Shown: positions 1 to 8,336 of the stretch, piece after piece | Layout: each line of letters begins with the position of its first letter | Numbering within the stretch: position 1 is the stretch's first letter | Made by a program: the position numbers and the translations under genes | From: Anaerostipes faecalis | GTDB lineage: Bacteria > Bacillota > Clostridia > Lachnospirales > Lachnospiraceae | DNA: 64,000 nucleotides | Direction of reading: 5' to 3' | Assembly (NCBI RefSeq): GCF_018982945.1 | Contig: NZ_JABRXE010000004.1 | Coordinates: 62,001-126,000, forward strand | Notes under the pieces: generated by a model | What the model saw: the letters and a program-made list of their open reading frames with translations, nothing else | What the model was told of the DNA's origin: nothing | The model's database searches: none

Positions 1-16
1 AGGAGAGTTGCATATT

Positions 17-238
17 ATGCAGACATTAAAAGATACGAAAGTAGGAAGTACAGTATCTGTTGTAAAGCTTCACGGAGCAGGAGCAGTGAAGCGTCGTATT
101 ATGGATATGGGAATTACAAAGGGATGTGAAGTATATATTCGTAAAGTTGCACCTTTAGGAGATCCTGTTGAAGTAACAGTCAGGGGATATGAGCTGTCTC
201 TGAGAAAAGCAGATGCACAGATGATAGAAGTACAGTAA
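17..238 (+). CDS. feoA: Ferrous iron transport protein A (FeoA, SH3-like)
   Basis: A 73-residue FeoA-domain protein, a cytoplasmic SH3-like partner that modulates the FeoB permease. The family features are visible: a short basic/Gly turn (KRRIMDMGI), the PLGDP loop and the C-terminal RGYELSLRKADA segment. I place the start at the ATG at position 17, 11 bases after the AGGAG at 1-5, because the TTG at 8 sits too close to that site. The gene lies 87 bases upstream of feoB, separated by a hairpin and a DtxR-like inverted repeat. Its own promoter is outside the window, so its upstream regulation cannot be judged. Confidence 0.93.
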   Translation: MQTLKDTKVGSTVSVVKLHGAGAVKRRIMDMGITKGCEVYIRKVAPLGDPVEVTVRGYELSLRKADAQMIEVQ

Positions 239-253
239 TTTTTTTATAACAAT

Positions 254-280
254 AGTTAGCGACTGCTAACTATATTTTTT
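254..280 (+). terminator. feoA-feoB intergenic hairpin with T tract
   Basis: A perfect 7-bp stem (AGTTAGC, loop GACT, GCTAACT) is followed by ATATTTTTTG. It fits a weak or partial intrinsic terminator that would lower feoB expression relative to feoA. The palindrome AGTTAGC/GCTAACT also resembles half of a DtxR-type iron box, so a dual role is possible. Confidence 0.5.
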
Positions 281-289
281 GCAAAGTAG

Positions 290-303
290 TTAGTCTAAAC
301 TAA
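290..303. promoter_or_regulatory. Candidate iron-regulator operator upstream of feoB
   Basis: The inverted repeat TTAGT-CTAA-ACTAA has perfect 5-bp arms and lies 23 bases before the feoB start. It resembles the TTAG...CTAA core of DtxR/IdeR-type iron boxes (established consensus). Binding by such a regulator is inference only. Confidence 0.35.
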
Positions 304-325
304 TAGATGTTGAGGAGGATAAAAA

Positions 326-2473
326 ATGTCAGTAAAAATTGCACTTGCCGGAAATCCAAATAGTGGTAAGACAACTTTATTTAATGGATTAACTGGATCA
401 AATCAGTTTGTGGGAAACTGGCCGGGAGTAACTGTTGAAAAAAAAGAAGGAAAGCTAAAAGGAAATAAAGATGTTACTATCATGGATTTACCAGGAATTT
501 ATTCTTTATCTCCATATACTTTGGAAGAAGTGGTAGCAAGAAACTATCTGATTACAGAACGACCAGATGCTATTCTGAATATTGTGGATGGAACAAATCT
601 GGAACGTAATCTGTATTTAACAACTCAGTTGATGGAACTGGGGATTCCGGTTATTATGGCAATAAATATGATTGATATCGTAGAAAAGAATGGCGATGAG
701 ATTGATACAGAAATTCTTTCCAGACAATTAGGATGTGAAGTTGTAAAAATTTCTGCATTGAAAGGAAAGGGAATTAAGGAAGCAGCCGATAAAGCAGTAA
801 ATCTGGCAGGAAGCAGTCAGACAAAAGCTCCTGTTCATACATTCAGTGCAGAAGTTGAAACAGTACTTCAGGATATTGAAAGTACACTGGAAGATGATAT
901 TCCGGAAGAACAGAAACGTTTTTACGCTATTAAATTATTTGAACGTGATGATAAGATAATGGAGCAGATGAAATCTGCACCAAATATAGATCAGATTATT
1001 GAAAAAGCAGAAAATGATTTTGACGATGATTCTGAAAGTATCATTACAAATGAAAGATATAATTATATTACTTCAATTATTGGAAAATGCTATAAAAAGA
1101 AAAACAAGGAACAGTTAAGCACCTCTGATAAAATTGATAGAATCGTTACAAATCGTTTCCTTGCACTTCCAATTTTTGCAGTGGTTATGTATATTGTTTA
1201 TTATGTATCTGTGACAACCGTTGGAACGATTATGACAGACTGGACCAATGATGTACTGTTTGGGGAGATTATTCCTCCTGCGATTGAAAGCTTTCTGGTA
1301 AGTATCCATTGTGCAGAATGGCTTCAGAGCTTAATTCTTGATGGTATTGTTGCCGGTGTTGGAGCAGTTATCGGATTTGTACCTCAGATGTTAGTACTGT
1401 TTATCTTCCTTGCGTTTTTAGAAAGCTGCGGATATATGGCGCGTATTGCATTTATCATGGACCGTATTTTCCGTAAATTCGGATTATCTGGAAAATCCTT
1501 TATTCCAATGCTTATTGGAACAGGATGTGGGGTTCCCGGTGTCATGGCATCTCGAACTATTGAAAATGACAGAGATCGTAAAATGACAATTATGACGACA
1601 ACATTTATTCCTTGTGGAGCAAAGCTTCCAATTATTGCACTGATTGCAGGTGCATTATTTGACGGAGCTTCATGGGTAGCACCGAGTGCATATTTTGTTG
1701 GGATTGCAGCAATTATTATTTCTGGTATCATATTAAAGAAAACAAAGATGTTTGCGGGAGAACCGGCACCATTTGTTATGGAACTTCCGGCATATCATCT
1801 GCCAACAGCAGGAAATGTATTAAGAAGTATGTGGGAACGAGGATGGTCATTTATTAAGAAGGCCGGAACCGTTATCCTGTTATCCACTATTTTTATCTGG
1901 TTTACATCAAACTTTGGTGTACACGGCGGATTTCATATGGTAGATGATTTAAGTGAAGGAATTTTATCTGATATTGGTAAAGGATTTGCATGGATTTTTA
2001 CTCCTCTTGGATGGGGAAATTGGAAAGCAGCTGTTGCAGCTGTTACTGGATTAGTGGCAAAAGAAAATGTTGTTGGTACTTTTGGCATCCTTTATGGATT
2101 TGCAGAAGTAGCAGAAGATGGTGCAGAAATCTGGGGAACTCTAGCAGGAAGTTTTACTTCAGTAGCAGCATATTCCTTCCTGGTATTTAATTTGTTATGT
2201 GCACCATGTTTTGCAGCTATTGGAGCAATCAAACGTGAAATGAATAATACAAAATGGACATGGTTTGCCATTGGATATCAGTGTGTGTTTGCATATGCAA
2301 TTTCATTATGTATTTATCAGATTGGTGGATTAGTGACAGGAACCATAAGTTTTGGAGCTGGAACTGTAGCGGCAATTCTGATTATTGTATTTTTACTTTA
2401 CATGCTGCTGCGTCCATATAAAGAAAGCAATACTTTTAATATTTCAAGTGTTGAAGTAAAAACAAAAGCATAA
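326..2473 (+). CDS. feoB: Ferrous iron transporter FeoB
   Basis: A 715-residue FeoB, the GTPase-coupled Fe(II) permease of the inner membrane. The N-terminal G domain shows G1 GNPNSGKT (residues 9-16), G3 DLPG and G4 NMID. A helical GDI-like segment follows, then a membrane domain of about eight helices with the two Gate motifs (the GCGVPG and CAPCFAAI stretches). Length is normal for bacterial FeoB. The ATG follows GAGGAGG at the expected distance. It is followed by a FeoB-associated Cys-rich peptide and a Fur-like gene, the usual Clostridia feo layout. Confidence 0.97.
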   Translation: MSVKIALAGNPNSGKTTLFNGLTGSNQFVGNWPGVTVEKKEGKLKGNKDVTIMDLPGIYSLSPYTLEEVVARNYLITERPDAILNIVDGTNLERNLYLTTQLMELGIPVIMAINMIDIVEKNGDEIDTEILSRQLGCEVVKISALKGKGIKEAADKAVNLAGSSQTKAPVHTFSAEVETVLQDIESTLEDDIPEEQKRFYAIKLFERDDKIMEQMKSAPNIDQIIEKAENDFDDDSESIITNERYNYITSIIGKCYKKKNKEQLSTSDKIDRIVTNRFLALPIFAVVMYIVYYVSVTTVGTIMTDWTNDVLFGEIIPPAIESFLVSIHCAEWLQSLILDGIVAGVGAVIGFVPQMLVLFIFLAFLESCGYMARIAFIMDRIFRKFGLSGKSFIPMLIGTGCGVPGVMASRTIENDRDRKMTIMTTTFIPCGAKLPIIALIAGALFDGASWVAPSAYFVGIAAIIISGIILKKTKMFAGEPAPFVMELPAYHLPTAGNVLRSMWERGWSFIKKAGTVILLSTIFIWFTSNFGVHGGFHMVDDLSEGILSDIGKGFAWIFTPLGWGNWKAAVAAVTGLVAKENVVGTFGILYGFAEVAEDGAEIWGTLAGSFTSVAAYSFLVFNLLCAPCFAAIGAIKREMNNTKWTWFAIGYQCVFAYAISLCIYQIGGLVTGTISFGAGTVAAILIIVFLLYMLLRPYKESNTFNISSVEVKTKA

Positions 2474-2521
2474 ATAATATGTAAATCTTATATAGTTAAT
2501 AGTCAATGAAAGGATGTAGCA

Positions 2522-2704
2522 ATGTTTGATTTTTTTATGGAAAATTTATCTACGATACTTGTAGCTTTGGTGGTATTTGGATGTGTTTTGCTGGCCGTGC
2601 GTAGTATTCACAGAGATAAGAAAAACGGAAAGGCCTGCAGTGGATGCGCAGGTGGCTGCAGCGGGTGTGCAGGTTCATCAGGGTGCCATGATCATCAGGA
2701 ATAA
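2522..2704 (+). CDS. FeoB-associated Cys-rich membrane protein
   Basis: A 60-residue peptide with one N-terminal transmembrane helix (residues about 9-27) and a short basic stretch. The tail is rich in Cys, Gly and Ser, containing CSGCAGGCSGCAG and a final GCHDHQE. This is the known family found directly downstream of feoB in Firmicutes. The Cys/His tail may bind iron near the permease exit, but that role is inference. AAAGGATG precedes the start and the gene sits 48 bases after feoB, so it is probably co-transcribed. Confidence 0.85.
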   Translation: MFDFFMENLSTILVALVVFGCVLLAVRSIHRDKKNGKACSGCAGGCSGCAGSSGCHDHQE

Positions 2705-2718
2705 AAGGTGTGATACAT

Positions 2719-2976
2719 ATGTCTCAAGAACAGGTACTAAAATTACTTCAGGATAATGGGAAAAGAATTACCCAGCAGAGGAAAATTCTAGTTGATGTAA
2801 TTTTAAATGGACAATGGGAATGTTGTAAAGAAATATATTATGAAGCGGCCAAAAGAGATTTATCTATTGGAATGGCAACAGTATACAGAATGATGACTAC
2901 ACTGGAAGAAATTGGGGTTATAGAAAGAAGATGTGTTTTCTGTATAAAAGAGAACAGAGATTGTATTCCTAAATAA
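2719..2976 (+). CDS. Short Fur-family regulator, winged-helix domain only
   Basis: An 85-residue protein matching the N-terminal DNA-binding half of Fur proteins: NGKRITQQRKILVDVIL, then a recognition-helix region GMATVYRMMTTLEEIGVIERR. Full Fur proteins are about 130-150 residues. Here the reading frame stops just after the wing, so the C-terminal dimerisation and metal domain is missing. Start chosen at the ATG 8 bases after AAAAGGTG; an in-frame GTG lies 9 bases earlier. It may be a truncated remnant or a minimal regulator. The downstream bases in other frames do not convincingly restore a Fur C-terminus. Confidence 0.7.
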   Translation: MSQEQVLKLLQDNGKRITQQRKILVDVILNGQWECCKEIYYEAAKRDLSIGMATVYRMMTTLEEIGVIERRCVFCIKENRDCIPK

Positions 2977-2991
2977 AGTTTTGTACGAAAA

Positions 2992-3021
2992 AATGGTCTT
3001 GCATGAGAATGCAGGGCCATT
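2992..3021. terminator. Strong hairpin after the Fur-like gene
   Basis: A 13-bp stem (AATGGTCTTGCAT, loop GAGA, ATGCAGGGCCATT, two G-T pairs) begins 16 bases after the stop codon. No T tract follows on the plus strand. An A run before it would act as the T tract on the minus strand. It most likely ends or protects the feo mRNA. Confidence 0.5.
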
Positions 3022-3022
3022 A

Positions 3023-3051
3023 TTGACGTTAGAAAGAAAATTCAGTATACT
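3023..3051 (+). promoter_or_regulatory. Sigma-A type promoter of the sortase operon
   Basis: TTGACG, a 17-base spacer and TATACT, 36 bases before the sortase start. This is a near-consensus vegetative promoter, placed directly after the hairpin that closes the feo operon. Confidence 0.65.
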
Positions 3052-3086
3052 TTTTTAAAGGAGAATTTTTCCAAAGAGAAATTGTT

Positions 3087-3842
3087 ATGAGAAAATATAT
3101 TATAAATTTAATTTTGCTAATCAGTGCTATTATTTTTTGCTTTTCCGGATGGAAATTATATGGAATCCGGCATTCTTATCAAGAGGCAGAAAAAGAATAT
3201 GAGACTATTCGAAAAGAGACACATGCAGATGAAAAGAAAAAAGGGAAAAAAATAGATAGAAAAATTGATTTTTCAAGACTGAAAAAGATTAATCCTGATG
3301 TGGTGGGGTGGATTTATATTCCTGGAACATCCATTGATTATCCTGTAGTAAAAGGGAAGGACAATGAAGAATATCTGCACAAAACATTCCAGGGAAAAAT
3401 CAATTCGTCAGGTGCAATTTTTATGGACTGCAATGGGAAGAAGGATTTTTCCGGCGAGCATAATATTCTTTATGGTCACCATATGAGAAATGGATCAATG
3501 TTTGCAGATTTATTGAAGTTTAGAAAAGAATCATTTGTGAAGAAATATGATAGTGCCATATTATATACACCTGAAAAAACTGTTTATCTTAAAATATTTG
3601 CAGCCTATGGAAAGAAAGCAGATCAAAATATTTTATTATCTTTTGGAAACCCGCAGGAGAAATTTCACTATCTCCAGGATATTTTTAAAAGAAATGAGAT
3701 AAAATCCGGTAATCTCATAAACAACATAGAAAATATACAAAAAATCTATACCTTTGTTACATGCAGCTATGAGGCTGAAAATCAGAGGACATTTGTTCAT
3801 GGAATGGAGGTTGGAAAGCAGGAAATCAATGAAGTTAAATAA
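3087..3842 (+). CDS. srtB: Class B sortase
   Basis: A 251-residue membrane-anchored transpeptidase. It has one N-terminal helix (residues 4-23), a charged linker, then the sortase beta-barrel. The catalytic residues are visible: His131 in YGHHM, Cys226 in VTCSY and Arg234 in ENQRTF. The GWIYIPGTSIDYPVV stretch is typical of SrtB. It would cleave a sorting signal and attach a protein to peptidoglycan. No LPXTG-like or NPQTN-like substrate is encoded beside it. Its end overlaps the GH25 gene by 14 bases, so the two are translationally linked. Confidence 0.93.
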   Translation: MRKYIINLILLISAIIFCFSGWKLYGIRHSYQEAEKEYETIRKETHADEKKKGKKIDRKIDFSRLKKINPDVVGWIYIPGTSIDYPVVKGKDNEEYLHKTFQGKINSSGAIFMDCNGKKDFSGEHNILYGHHMRNGSMFADLLKFRKESFVKKYDSAILYTPEKTVYLKIFAAYGKKADQNILLSFGNPQEKFHYLQDIFKRNEIKSGNLINNIENIQKIYTFVTCSYEAENQRTFVHGMEVGKQEINEVK

Positions 3843-4590
3843 GAGAAATAAAAAAGAATTAAGAATAATCTGTTTATTTCTTCTGGCAATAACAGTGATT
3901 TTTCTTTGGATCGTTCAAAATATCGGTTTTCCTATTGAAACAAAGATTTTCCAGGGTGGTAAAATTAAGGTAATCGATGTTTCTTCTTATAATGGAAATA
4001 TAAACTGGAAAAAAGTAAAAGATCAGGAAATTAATCATGCCATGTTAAAAATTGGATCTGGGATAAATGGAAAACGGAAAGAAATGGAAGATTCACGTTT
4101 TTCTGGTAATTACAGGAATGCAGGATATGCGGCAATTCATCGGGGAATTTACTATTATTCATATGCTGAAAATGTGACAGATGCCAGAAAAGAGGCGAAG
4201 CATTGTCTGTCTTTGATGCAAAAAAATGGTATTGATCCAACCGATCTGGATTTACCTGTTGCATATGATGTAGAGGAACCGTCTGTTTTTCAAACGGGGA
4301 AAGAAAATGTAACTGCCATAACAGTAGCATTTTGTGAGGAAATTGAAAAAGCAGGATTTACTCCTATGATTTATTCAGGAGTATCTGCTTTGAATCATTA
4401 TTTCGATTACGATAAGATAAAAAAATATAAAATATGGGTAGCGCATTATACAAATCGTTCCCGGCCGGCAGTACGTTTTCCATATCAGATGTGGCAGTAT
4501 ACCAGTAAAGCTTCTGTGCCAGGAGCAAACACAGGACGAGGTTACTGTGACGTTAGTTACTATTACATAAATCAAAAAGAGAGGAAATAA
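3829..4590 (+). CDS. GH25 family muramidase (lysozyme-like), membrane-anchored
   Basis: A 253-residue glycoside hydrolase family 25 protein. A helix near residues 9-26 acts as signal anchor, and the GH25 barrel follows, opening with VIDVSSYNG. The acidic DVEE pair in PVAYDVEEPS is the catalytic region, and MWQYTS near the end is typical. It would cut the glycan strands of peptidoglycan outside the cell. I chose the ATG at 3829, with AGGAA just upstream and a 14-base overlap with srtB. Co-expression suggests wall remodelling coupled to protein anchoring (inference). Confidence 0.9.
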   Translation: MKLNKRNKKELRIICLFLLAITVIFLWIVQNIGFPIETKIFQGGKIKVIDVSSYNGNINWKKVKDQEINHAMLKIGSGINGKRKEMEDSRFSGNYRNAGYAAIHRGIYYYSYAENVTDARKEAKHCLSLMQKNGIDPTDLDLPVAYDVEEPSVFQTGKENVTAITVAFCEEIEKAGFTPMIYSGVSALNHYFDYDKIKKYKIWVAHYTNRSRPAVRFPYQMWQYTSKASVPGANTGRGYCDVSYYYINQKERK

Positions 4591-4595
4591 TAGCT

Positions 4596-5543
4596 ATGAG
4601 AGAGATAAAAAGTGTGGCATTGATTGGACTTGGTGCCATAGGAGGTTATGTTGCACCGAAACTGGAGACAGTTATGGGACATGAAGGATTTACGATTATT
4701 GCAGATGGAAAGAGAAAAGAACGTCTGGAAAACGAAGGATGCACCATCAATGATGTTATCTGGAAGTTTTCGGTTACAGCACCAGAAGATGCTGTAAAAC
4801 CAGTGGACTTACTGATTTTTTCTGTAAAATATCATGGACTGGAGCAGGCTATTGAAGATGCAAAAAAATTTGTTGGAGAAAATACTATTCTGATGTCATT
4901 ACTTAATGGTGTGGAAAGTGAAGAAATTCTTCGGAAGCATTTCCCTAAACAGCATATTTTGTATTCCATTATTCGAATTCCATCTATTCATGAAAATGGG
5001 AAAATATCGTATCCTGATGATTGGGGGGAAATATCCTTTGGAGATCCTGTCAATCATGAATTGTCTGAGGATGTAAAGGCAGTAAAGAATCTTTTTGAAA
5101 AGGCACAGATTGGATATCAGATTCCAGAAGATATGCTGAGAAACATGTGGCACAAATTTATGACTAACGTCAGTGAAAATCAAATTGCGGCTGTATTGAA
5201 AGCACCTTATGGAATATTTCAGATTAGTAGAGAGGCTAATCATCTTAGAGAGAATGTAGCCAGAGAGGTTATAGCCATCGCTCAGGCTAAGGGAATTGAT
5301 TTAAAAGAGGAAGATTTACTTCCTGTAAGAGAAAAAGTTGCATCTTATCCATTTCAAGGGAAGCCATCAACTATGCAGGATATTGAGCATAGAAGAAAAA
5401 CTGAAGTTGATATGTTTGCAGGGGCAATGCTCAGAATGGGAAAGGAGCTGGGAATTCCAACTCCTTATAATCAGATGCTGTTTGATTGTATAAAAGCTTT
5501 AGAAACCTGGAATGATTATCAGACGAAGTCTGAAAATTGCTAA
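4596..5543 (+). CDS. Ketopantoate reductase family protein (ApbA/PanE)
   Basis: A 315-residue Rossmann-fold oxidoreductase with the dinucleotide motif GLGAIGGYVAP near the N-terminus and the C-terminal ApbA/PanE helical domain (NMWHKFMTNVSENQIAAVL, then EVDMFAGAMLRMGKELGIPTPYN). The family reduces 2-ketopantoate with NADPH, but many paralogues act on other 2-keto acids. It sits 5 bases after the GH25 gene, far from the pan operon at 49-53 kb that carries its own candidate reductase, so its substrate is uncertain. Its stop overlaps the convergent CPBP gene by 4 bases. Confidence 0.85.
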   Translation: MREIKSVALIGLGAIGGYVAPKLETVMGHEGFTIIADGKRKERLENEGCTINDVIWKFSVTAPEDAVKPVDLLIFSVKYHGLEQAIEDAKKFVGENTILMSLLNGVESEEILRKHFPKQHILYSIIRIPSIHENGKISYPDDWGEISFGDPVNHELSEDVKAVKNLFEKAQIGYQIPEDMLRNMWHKFMTNVSENQIAAVLKAPYGIFQISREANHLRENVAREVIAIAQAKGIDLKEEDLLPVREKVASYPFQGKPSTMQDIEHRRKTEVDMFAGAMLRMGKELGIPTPYNQMLFDCIKALETWNDYQTKSENC

Positions 5544-6454
5544 AACATTGATACAGATATTTCCACTAGAATGGAAAGAATAAAACAAATTATCAGAGCA
5601 GCAAAGTAGGAAGTACTTGTTGCTCTTTCTTTTGGCCAGCTTTTTCTCACGTCTCTGGAAAGCCATGTTTTCATATAGCCCAGACGACCATTAAAATATG
5701 CAAGGGCAATCAGCAGAAAAAAACTTAAAATCAGACCAATAAGGGCCGCAGGCAGAATAGAAATCACACCAATCCAGCTAGTGCTATCTGAAGCGGCAGT
5801 TTGAGTCATTTCAGACAGTATGCTGAATTTATTCAGAATATATGAGGCAACCAATGAAGAGCCATTAAATATTCCATGTACGATCATAGAAGAAAAAATA
5901 CTGTCAGATGCCTCTACCACCAGTCCGAATACAAGACCAAGGAAAAAAGCGTAGCAAAACTGTTGAAAATTCATATGTGCAAGACCGAAAAATAAGGCAG
6001 AAAAGAAAATCCCTTTTATGGGATTTCCTTTGCGAAGTCCCGAATATACAACACCTCGAAAAATCAGTTCTTCCACAATTCCAGGCAGCAAAGCTGTGGA
6101 AATCAGCATTAATGGAAAGTTCTGCATGATACCCTTCGTAATGGAAGAGGTGGTAATATCATGGAAAAACATTTGTCCTGCCACGCTGATCAAACCAGCG
6201 GCAGGTCGAATGGTAAATGCCAGTAAGATCAGCAAAAGTATGGAAACAGGGTGGATTTTGTGAAGGCGTAAAGTCTTTCTGAAATCTTTTCCGGTGAAAA
6301 TCATATATATTATGATATAACAAAGCAAACCGGCATATGTGATGATTGATAACAACGGTCCATTGCTGAAAAAAATAGAAATTCCCATGGAAAAGCAGAG
6401 GAATATTAAAACATAGCATAAACTGAAAAAGCCCACAGATTTAAAATATCTCAT
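5540..6454 (-). CDS. CPBP-family intramembrane metalloprotease
   Basis: A 304-residue membrane protein with about seven to eight helices. It carries the CPBP (Abi/Rce1) signature: EELIFRG (two Glu plus Arg) followed by FFGLAHMNFQQF containing the His motif. These residues form the intramembrane metalloprotease site. In bacteria such proteins process peptides or confer bacteriocin self-immunity; the substrate here is unknown. It is transcribed on the minus strand, 15 bases after the CvfB-like gene, and probably shares its mRNA. Confidence 0.88.
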   Translation of the reverse strand: MRYFKSVGFFSLCYVLIFLCFSMGISIFFSNGPLLSIITYAGLLCYIIIYMIFTGKDFRKTLRLHKIHPVSILLLILLAFTIRPAAGLISVAGQMFFHDITTSSITKGIMQNFPLMLISTALLPGIVEELIFRGVVYSGLRKGNPIKGIFFSALFFGLAHMNFQQFCYAFFLGLVFGLVVEASDSIFSSMIVHGIFNGSSLVASYILNKFSILSEMTQTAASDSTSWIGVISILPAALIGLILSFFLLIALAYFNGRLGYMKTWLSRDVRKSWPKERATSTSYFAALIICFILSILVEISVSMF

Positions 6455-6469
6455 AATGACCAGACTCCT

Positions 6470-7306
6470 TTATTTTTTTAAAATGCCTGTTTTAGTAATG
6501 ATAATTTTATCTTCCTTTAAAAGTCTTCCTACTGCCCGTTTAAATGCGTTTTTACTAAGTCCAAGCTCCCGGTCAATGATTTCAGGTTTCACTTTGTCAT
6601 TAAAAGGAAGACATCCGTCATAGCTGTCAATGGTATCCATAACCAGTTTGGCATCACGATCCATCTGAAGATATGCTTTTTCATGAGGACTTAAACTGAG
6701 TTTTCCATCAGAAGAAATACTGGTAATACGAAGATGAAGCTGTTCACCAATGGAAATCTTACCGTGAAGTTCTTTTTTTGGAATTCTGCCAAGATACTTA
6801 TCTTCTACAGCAACAAAAGCACCATGTTCTGGATGAATGTTGTATACGGTTCCCATGACCCATTCGCCAGTTTTAAAAGAATGTTCTGTGGACAGAAGCT
6901 GACCAATCTTCATTGTTGCACAAAGACGGGAACTTTTATCAACATAAAGAGAAACTAAATAATTTTTTCCTGGACGAACACGTCCCAGCTGTTCTTTAAA
7001 TGGAAGAAACAGATCTTTTTCCAGTCCCCAGTCAAGAAATGCTCCAATTGAACTTACTTCTTTTACACGTAAAGGACGGATGGTACCCAAAGTTATTTTT
7101 GGAATATGAACGGTCGCGATTGGACGGTCTTCGGAATCTTTGTAGACGAAACAGGAAATACGGTCCCCGATATGGGAATCCTGAGGAACCTGCTTGGCAG
7201 GAAGAAGAATGCTTCCTTCGATTTTATCTTTTTGATCATTTACATAGACACCGAAATCCTTTCTTTTTACAATATATAAATCTTGAAATTTTCCTAATTG
7301 AATCAT
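6470..7306 (-). CDS. cvfB: S1 RNA-binding protein, CvfB-like
   Basis: A 278-residue protein with repeated OB/S1 RNA-binding domains (for example GAFLDWGLEKDLFLP and HGAFVAVEDKYLGRIP) and a C-terminal winged helix (LSKNAFKRAVGRLLKEDKIIITKTGI). This is the architecture of CvfB/YitL, RNA-binding regulators of virulence and stress genes in Firmicutes. Length matches the family. The start follows AAAGAGG on the minus strand. The mRNA targets cannot be inferred from this region. Confidence 0.88.
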   Translation of the reverse strand: MIQLGKFQDLYIVKRKDFGVYVNDQKDKIEGSILLPAKQVPQDSHIGDRISCFVYKDSEDRPIATVHIPKITLGTIRPLRVKEVSSIGAFLDWGLEKDLFLPFKEQLGRVRPGKNYLVSLYVDKSSRLCATMKIGQLLSTEHSFKTGEWVMGTVYNIHPEHGAFVAVEDKYLGRIPKKELHGKISIGEQLHLRITSISSDGKLSLSPHEKAYLQMDRDAKLVMDTIDSYDGCLPFNDKVKPEIIDRELGLSKNAFKRAVGRLLKEDKIIITKTGILKK

Positions 7307-7400
7307 ATCATAACCTCTTTCTTTTAAATTTCAGGTTTGCTAAACTAGTATATCATAGTTTGGGACAAATATGAAATATAATGAATCAAGGAGGAGTCAT

Positions 7401-7805
7401 ATGGAAATAAATGAGAAATACTCTTTTCAGGAGCTGATAGAAATTGTGGCAAAGCTGAGAGGTGATCAGGGATGCCCCTGGGACAAAAAACAGACTCATG
7501 AATCTTTAATTCCATGTCTTATGGAGGAAAGTGATGAGGTTAAGGAGGCAATCTGTCATAAGGATATGGATAACCTGTGCGAGGAGCTGGGTGACGTACT
7601 CCTTCAGGTAGTGATGCATGCTCAGATAGCCAGTGAAAATGGCAGTTTTAATATAGAAGATGTCATTACTGGAGTCAGCCGGAAGATGATTCGCAGACAT
7701 CCCCATGTATTTGGTGATTTAAAGGTGGAAGATGAACAGCAGCTGTTAAAAAACTGGGAACGAATCAAGCAGGAAGAACGACTGGAAAAAGAAAGTCCAA
7801 AGTAG
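7401..7805 (+). CDS. mazG: MazG-family nucleotide pyrophosphohydrolase (single domain)
   Basis: A 134-residue MazG-domain protein that hydrolyses non-canonical NTPs to NMP and pyrophosphate. It has the metal-binding motifs EESDEVKEAI (ExxE type) and EELGDVLLQ (EExxD type), and LRGDQGCPWDKKQTHESL at the N-terminus. B. subtilis YabN carries an extra N-terminal methyltransferase-like domain and E. coli MazG has two MazG domains; this copy has one. The ATG at 7401 follows AAGGAGGAG. It heads the cluster mazG-hup-rqcP-yabP-yabQ-divIC, conserved in spore formers. Confidence 0.92.
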   Translation: MEINEKYSFQELIEIVAKLRGDQGCPWDKKQTHESLIPCLMEESDEVKEAICHKDMDNLCEELGDVLLQVVMHAQIASENGSFNIEDVITGVSRKMIRRHPHVFGDLKVEDEQQLLKNWERIKQEERLEKESPK

Positions 7806-7834
7806 CATGAAATCGAGGTTTTGACATATTTTAC

Positions 7835-7863
7835 TTGACTAACATTAGGAAAGACTATAGAAT
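7835..7863 (+). promoter_or_regulatory. Promoter of hup
   Basis: TTGACT, a 17-base spacer and TAGAAT lie 65 bases before the hup start. A second TTGACA at 7821 could serve a weaker overlapping promoter. HU is an abundant protein, so a strong dedicated promoter is expected. Confidence 0.55.
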
Positions 7864-7927
7864 TAGCTTATGCGAATTTAAGAGCATAAATAAAATATGT
7901 TTGGGTTGAGATTAGGAGGAAGAATTA

Positions 7928-8203
7928 ATGAACAAGACAGAATTAGTCGCTGCAATTGCAAAGAAAACAGAATTGTCCAAAAAAGATGCAGAAAAGGCAT
8001 TAAAAGCCTTTACTGATGTTGTAGCAGAAGAACTTAAGAAAGGTGAAAAAATTCAGTTAGTTGGATTTGGAACATTCGAAGTTACTGAAAGAGCTGCAAG
8101 AGAAGGAAGAAATCCTCGCAGTGGCGAAATTATGAAGATTGCTGCTTCTAAAGCTCCAAAGTTCAAAGCAGGAAAAGCTTTAAAAGACATCGTAAACGAA
8201 TAG
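7928..8203 (+). CDS. hup: HU-type DNA-binding protein
   Basis: A 91-residue HU homologue that bends and compacts DNA as a dimer. It shows MNKTELVAAIAKKTELSKKDAEKAL, the GFGTFEV core and the arm motif RAAREGRNPRSGE. The ATG is preceded by AGGAGGAAG. It is followed at once by a strong intrinsic terminator, so it is probably a single-gene unit expressed at a high level. Its position between mazG and rqcP is typical of Clostridia. Confidence 0.97.
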   Translation: MNKTELVAAIAKKTELSKKDAEKALKAFTDVVAEELKKGEKIQLVGFGTFEVTERAAREGRNPRSGEIMKIAASKAPKFKAGKALKDIVNE

Positions 8204-8224
8204 ATAATGTTCATTTGATTATGA

Positions 8225-8256
8225 CTGCCGGTTTTTTCACGGACCGGCAGTTTTCT
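8225..8256 (+). terminator. Intrinsic terminator of hup
   Basis: CTGCCGGT and ACCGGCAG form an 8-bp GC-rich stem with a 10-base loop, followed by TTTTCTT, 21 bases after the hup stop codon. Confidence 0.85.
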
Positions 8257-8336
8257 TAATTTATCAGGAAAATCCTGGTGAATGATATGCTTCCGGAAGA
8301 TGTGCTAAAGTCATATATGGATTAGAAAGGTAGATT

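Noticed and set aside
2977-3056. Frameshifted remainder of the Fur C-terminus after position 2976
   Set aside because: The alternative frame (NKVLYEKMVLHENAG...) lacks the His/Cys pattern of a Fur C-terminal domain and lies over a strong hairpin.
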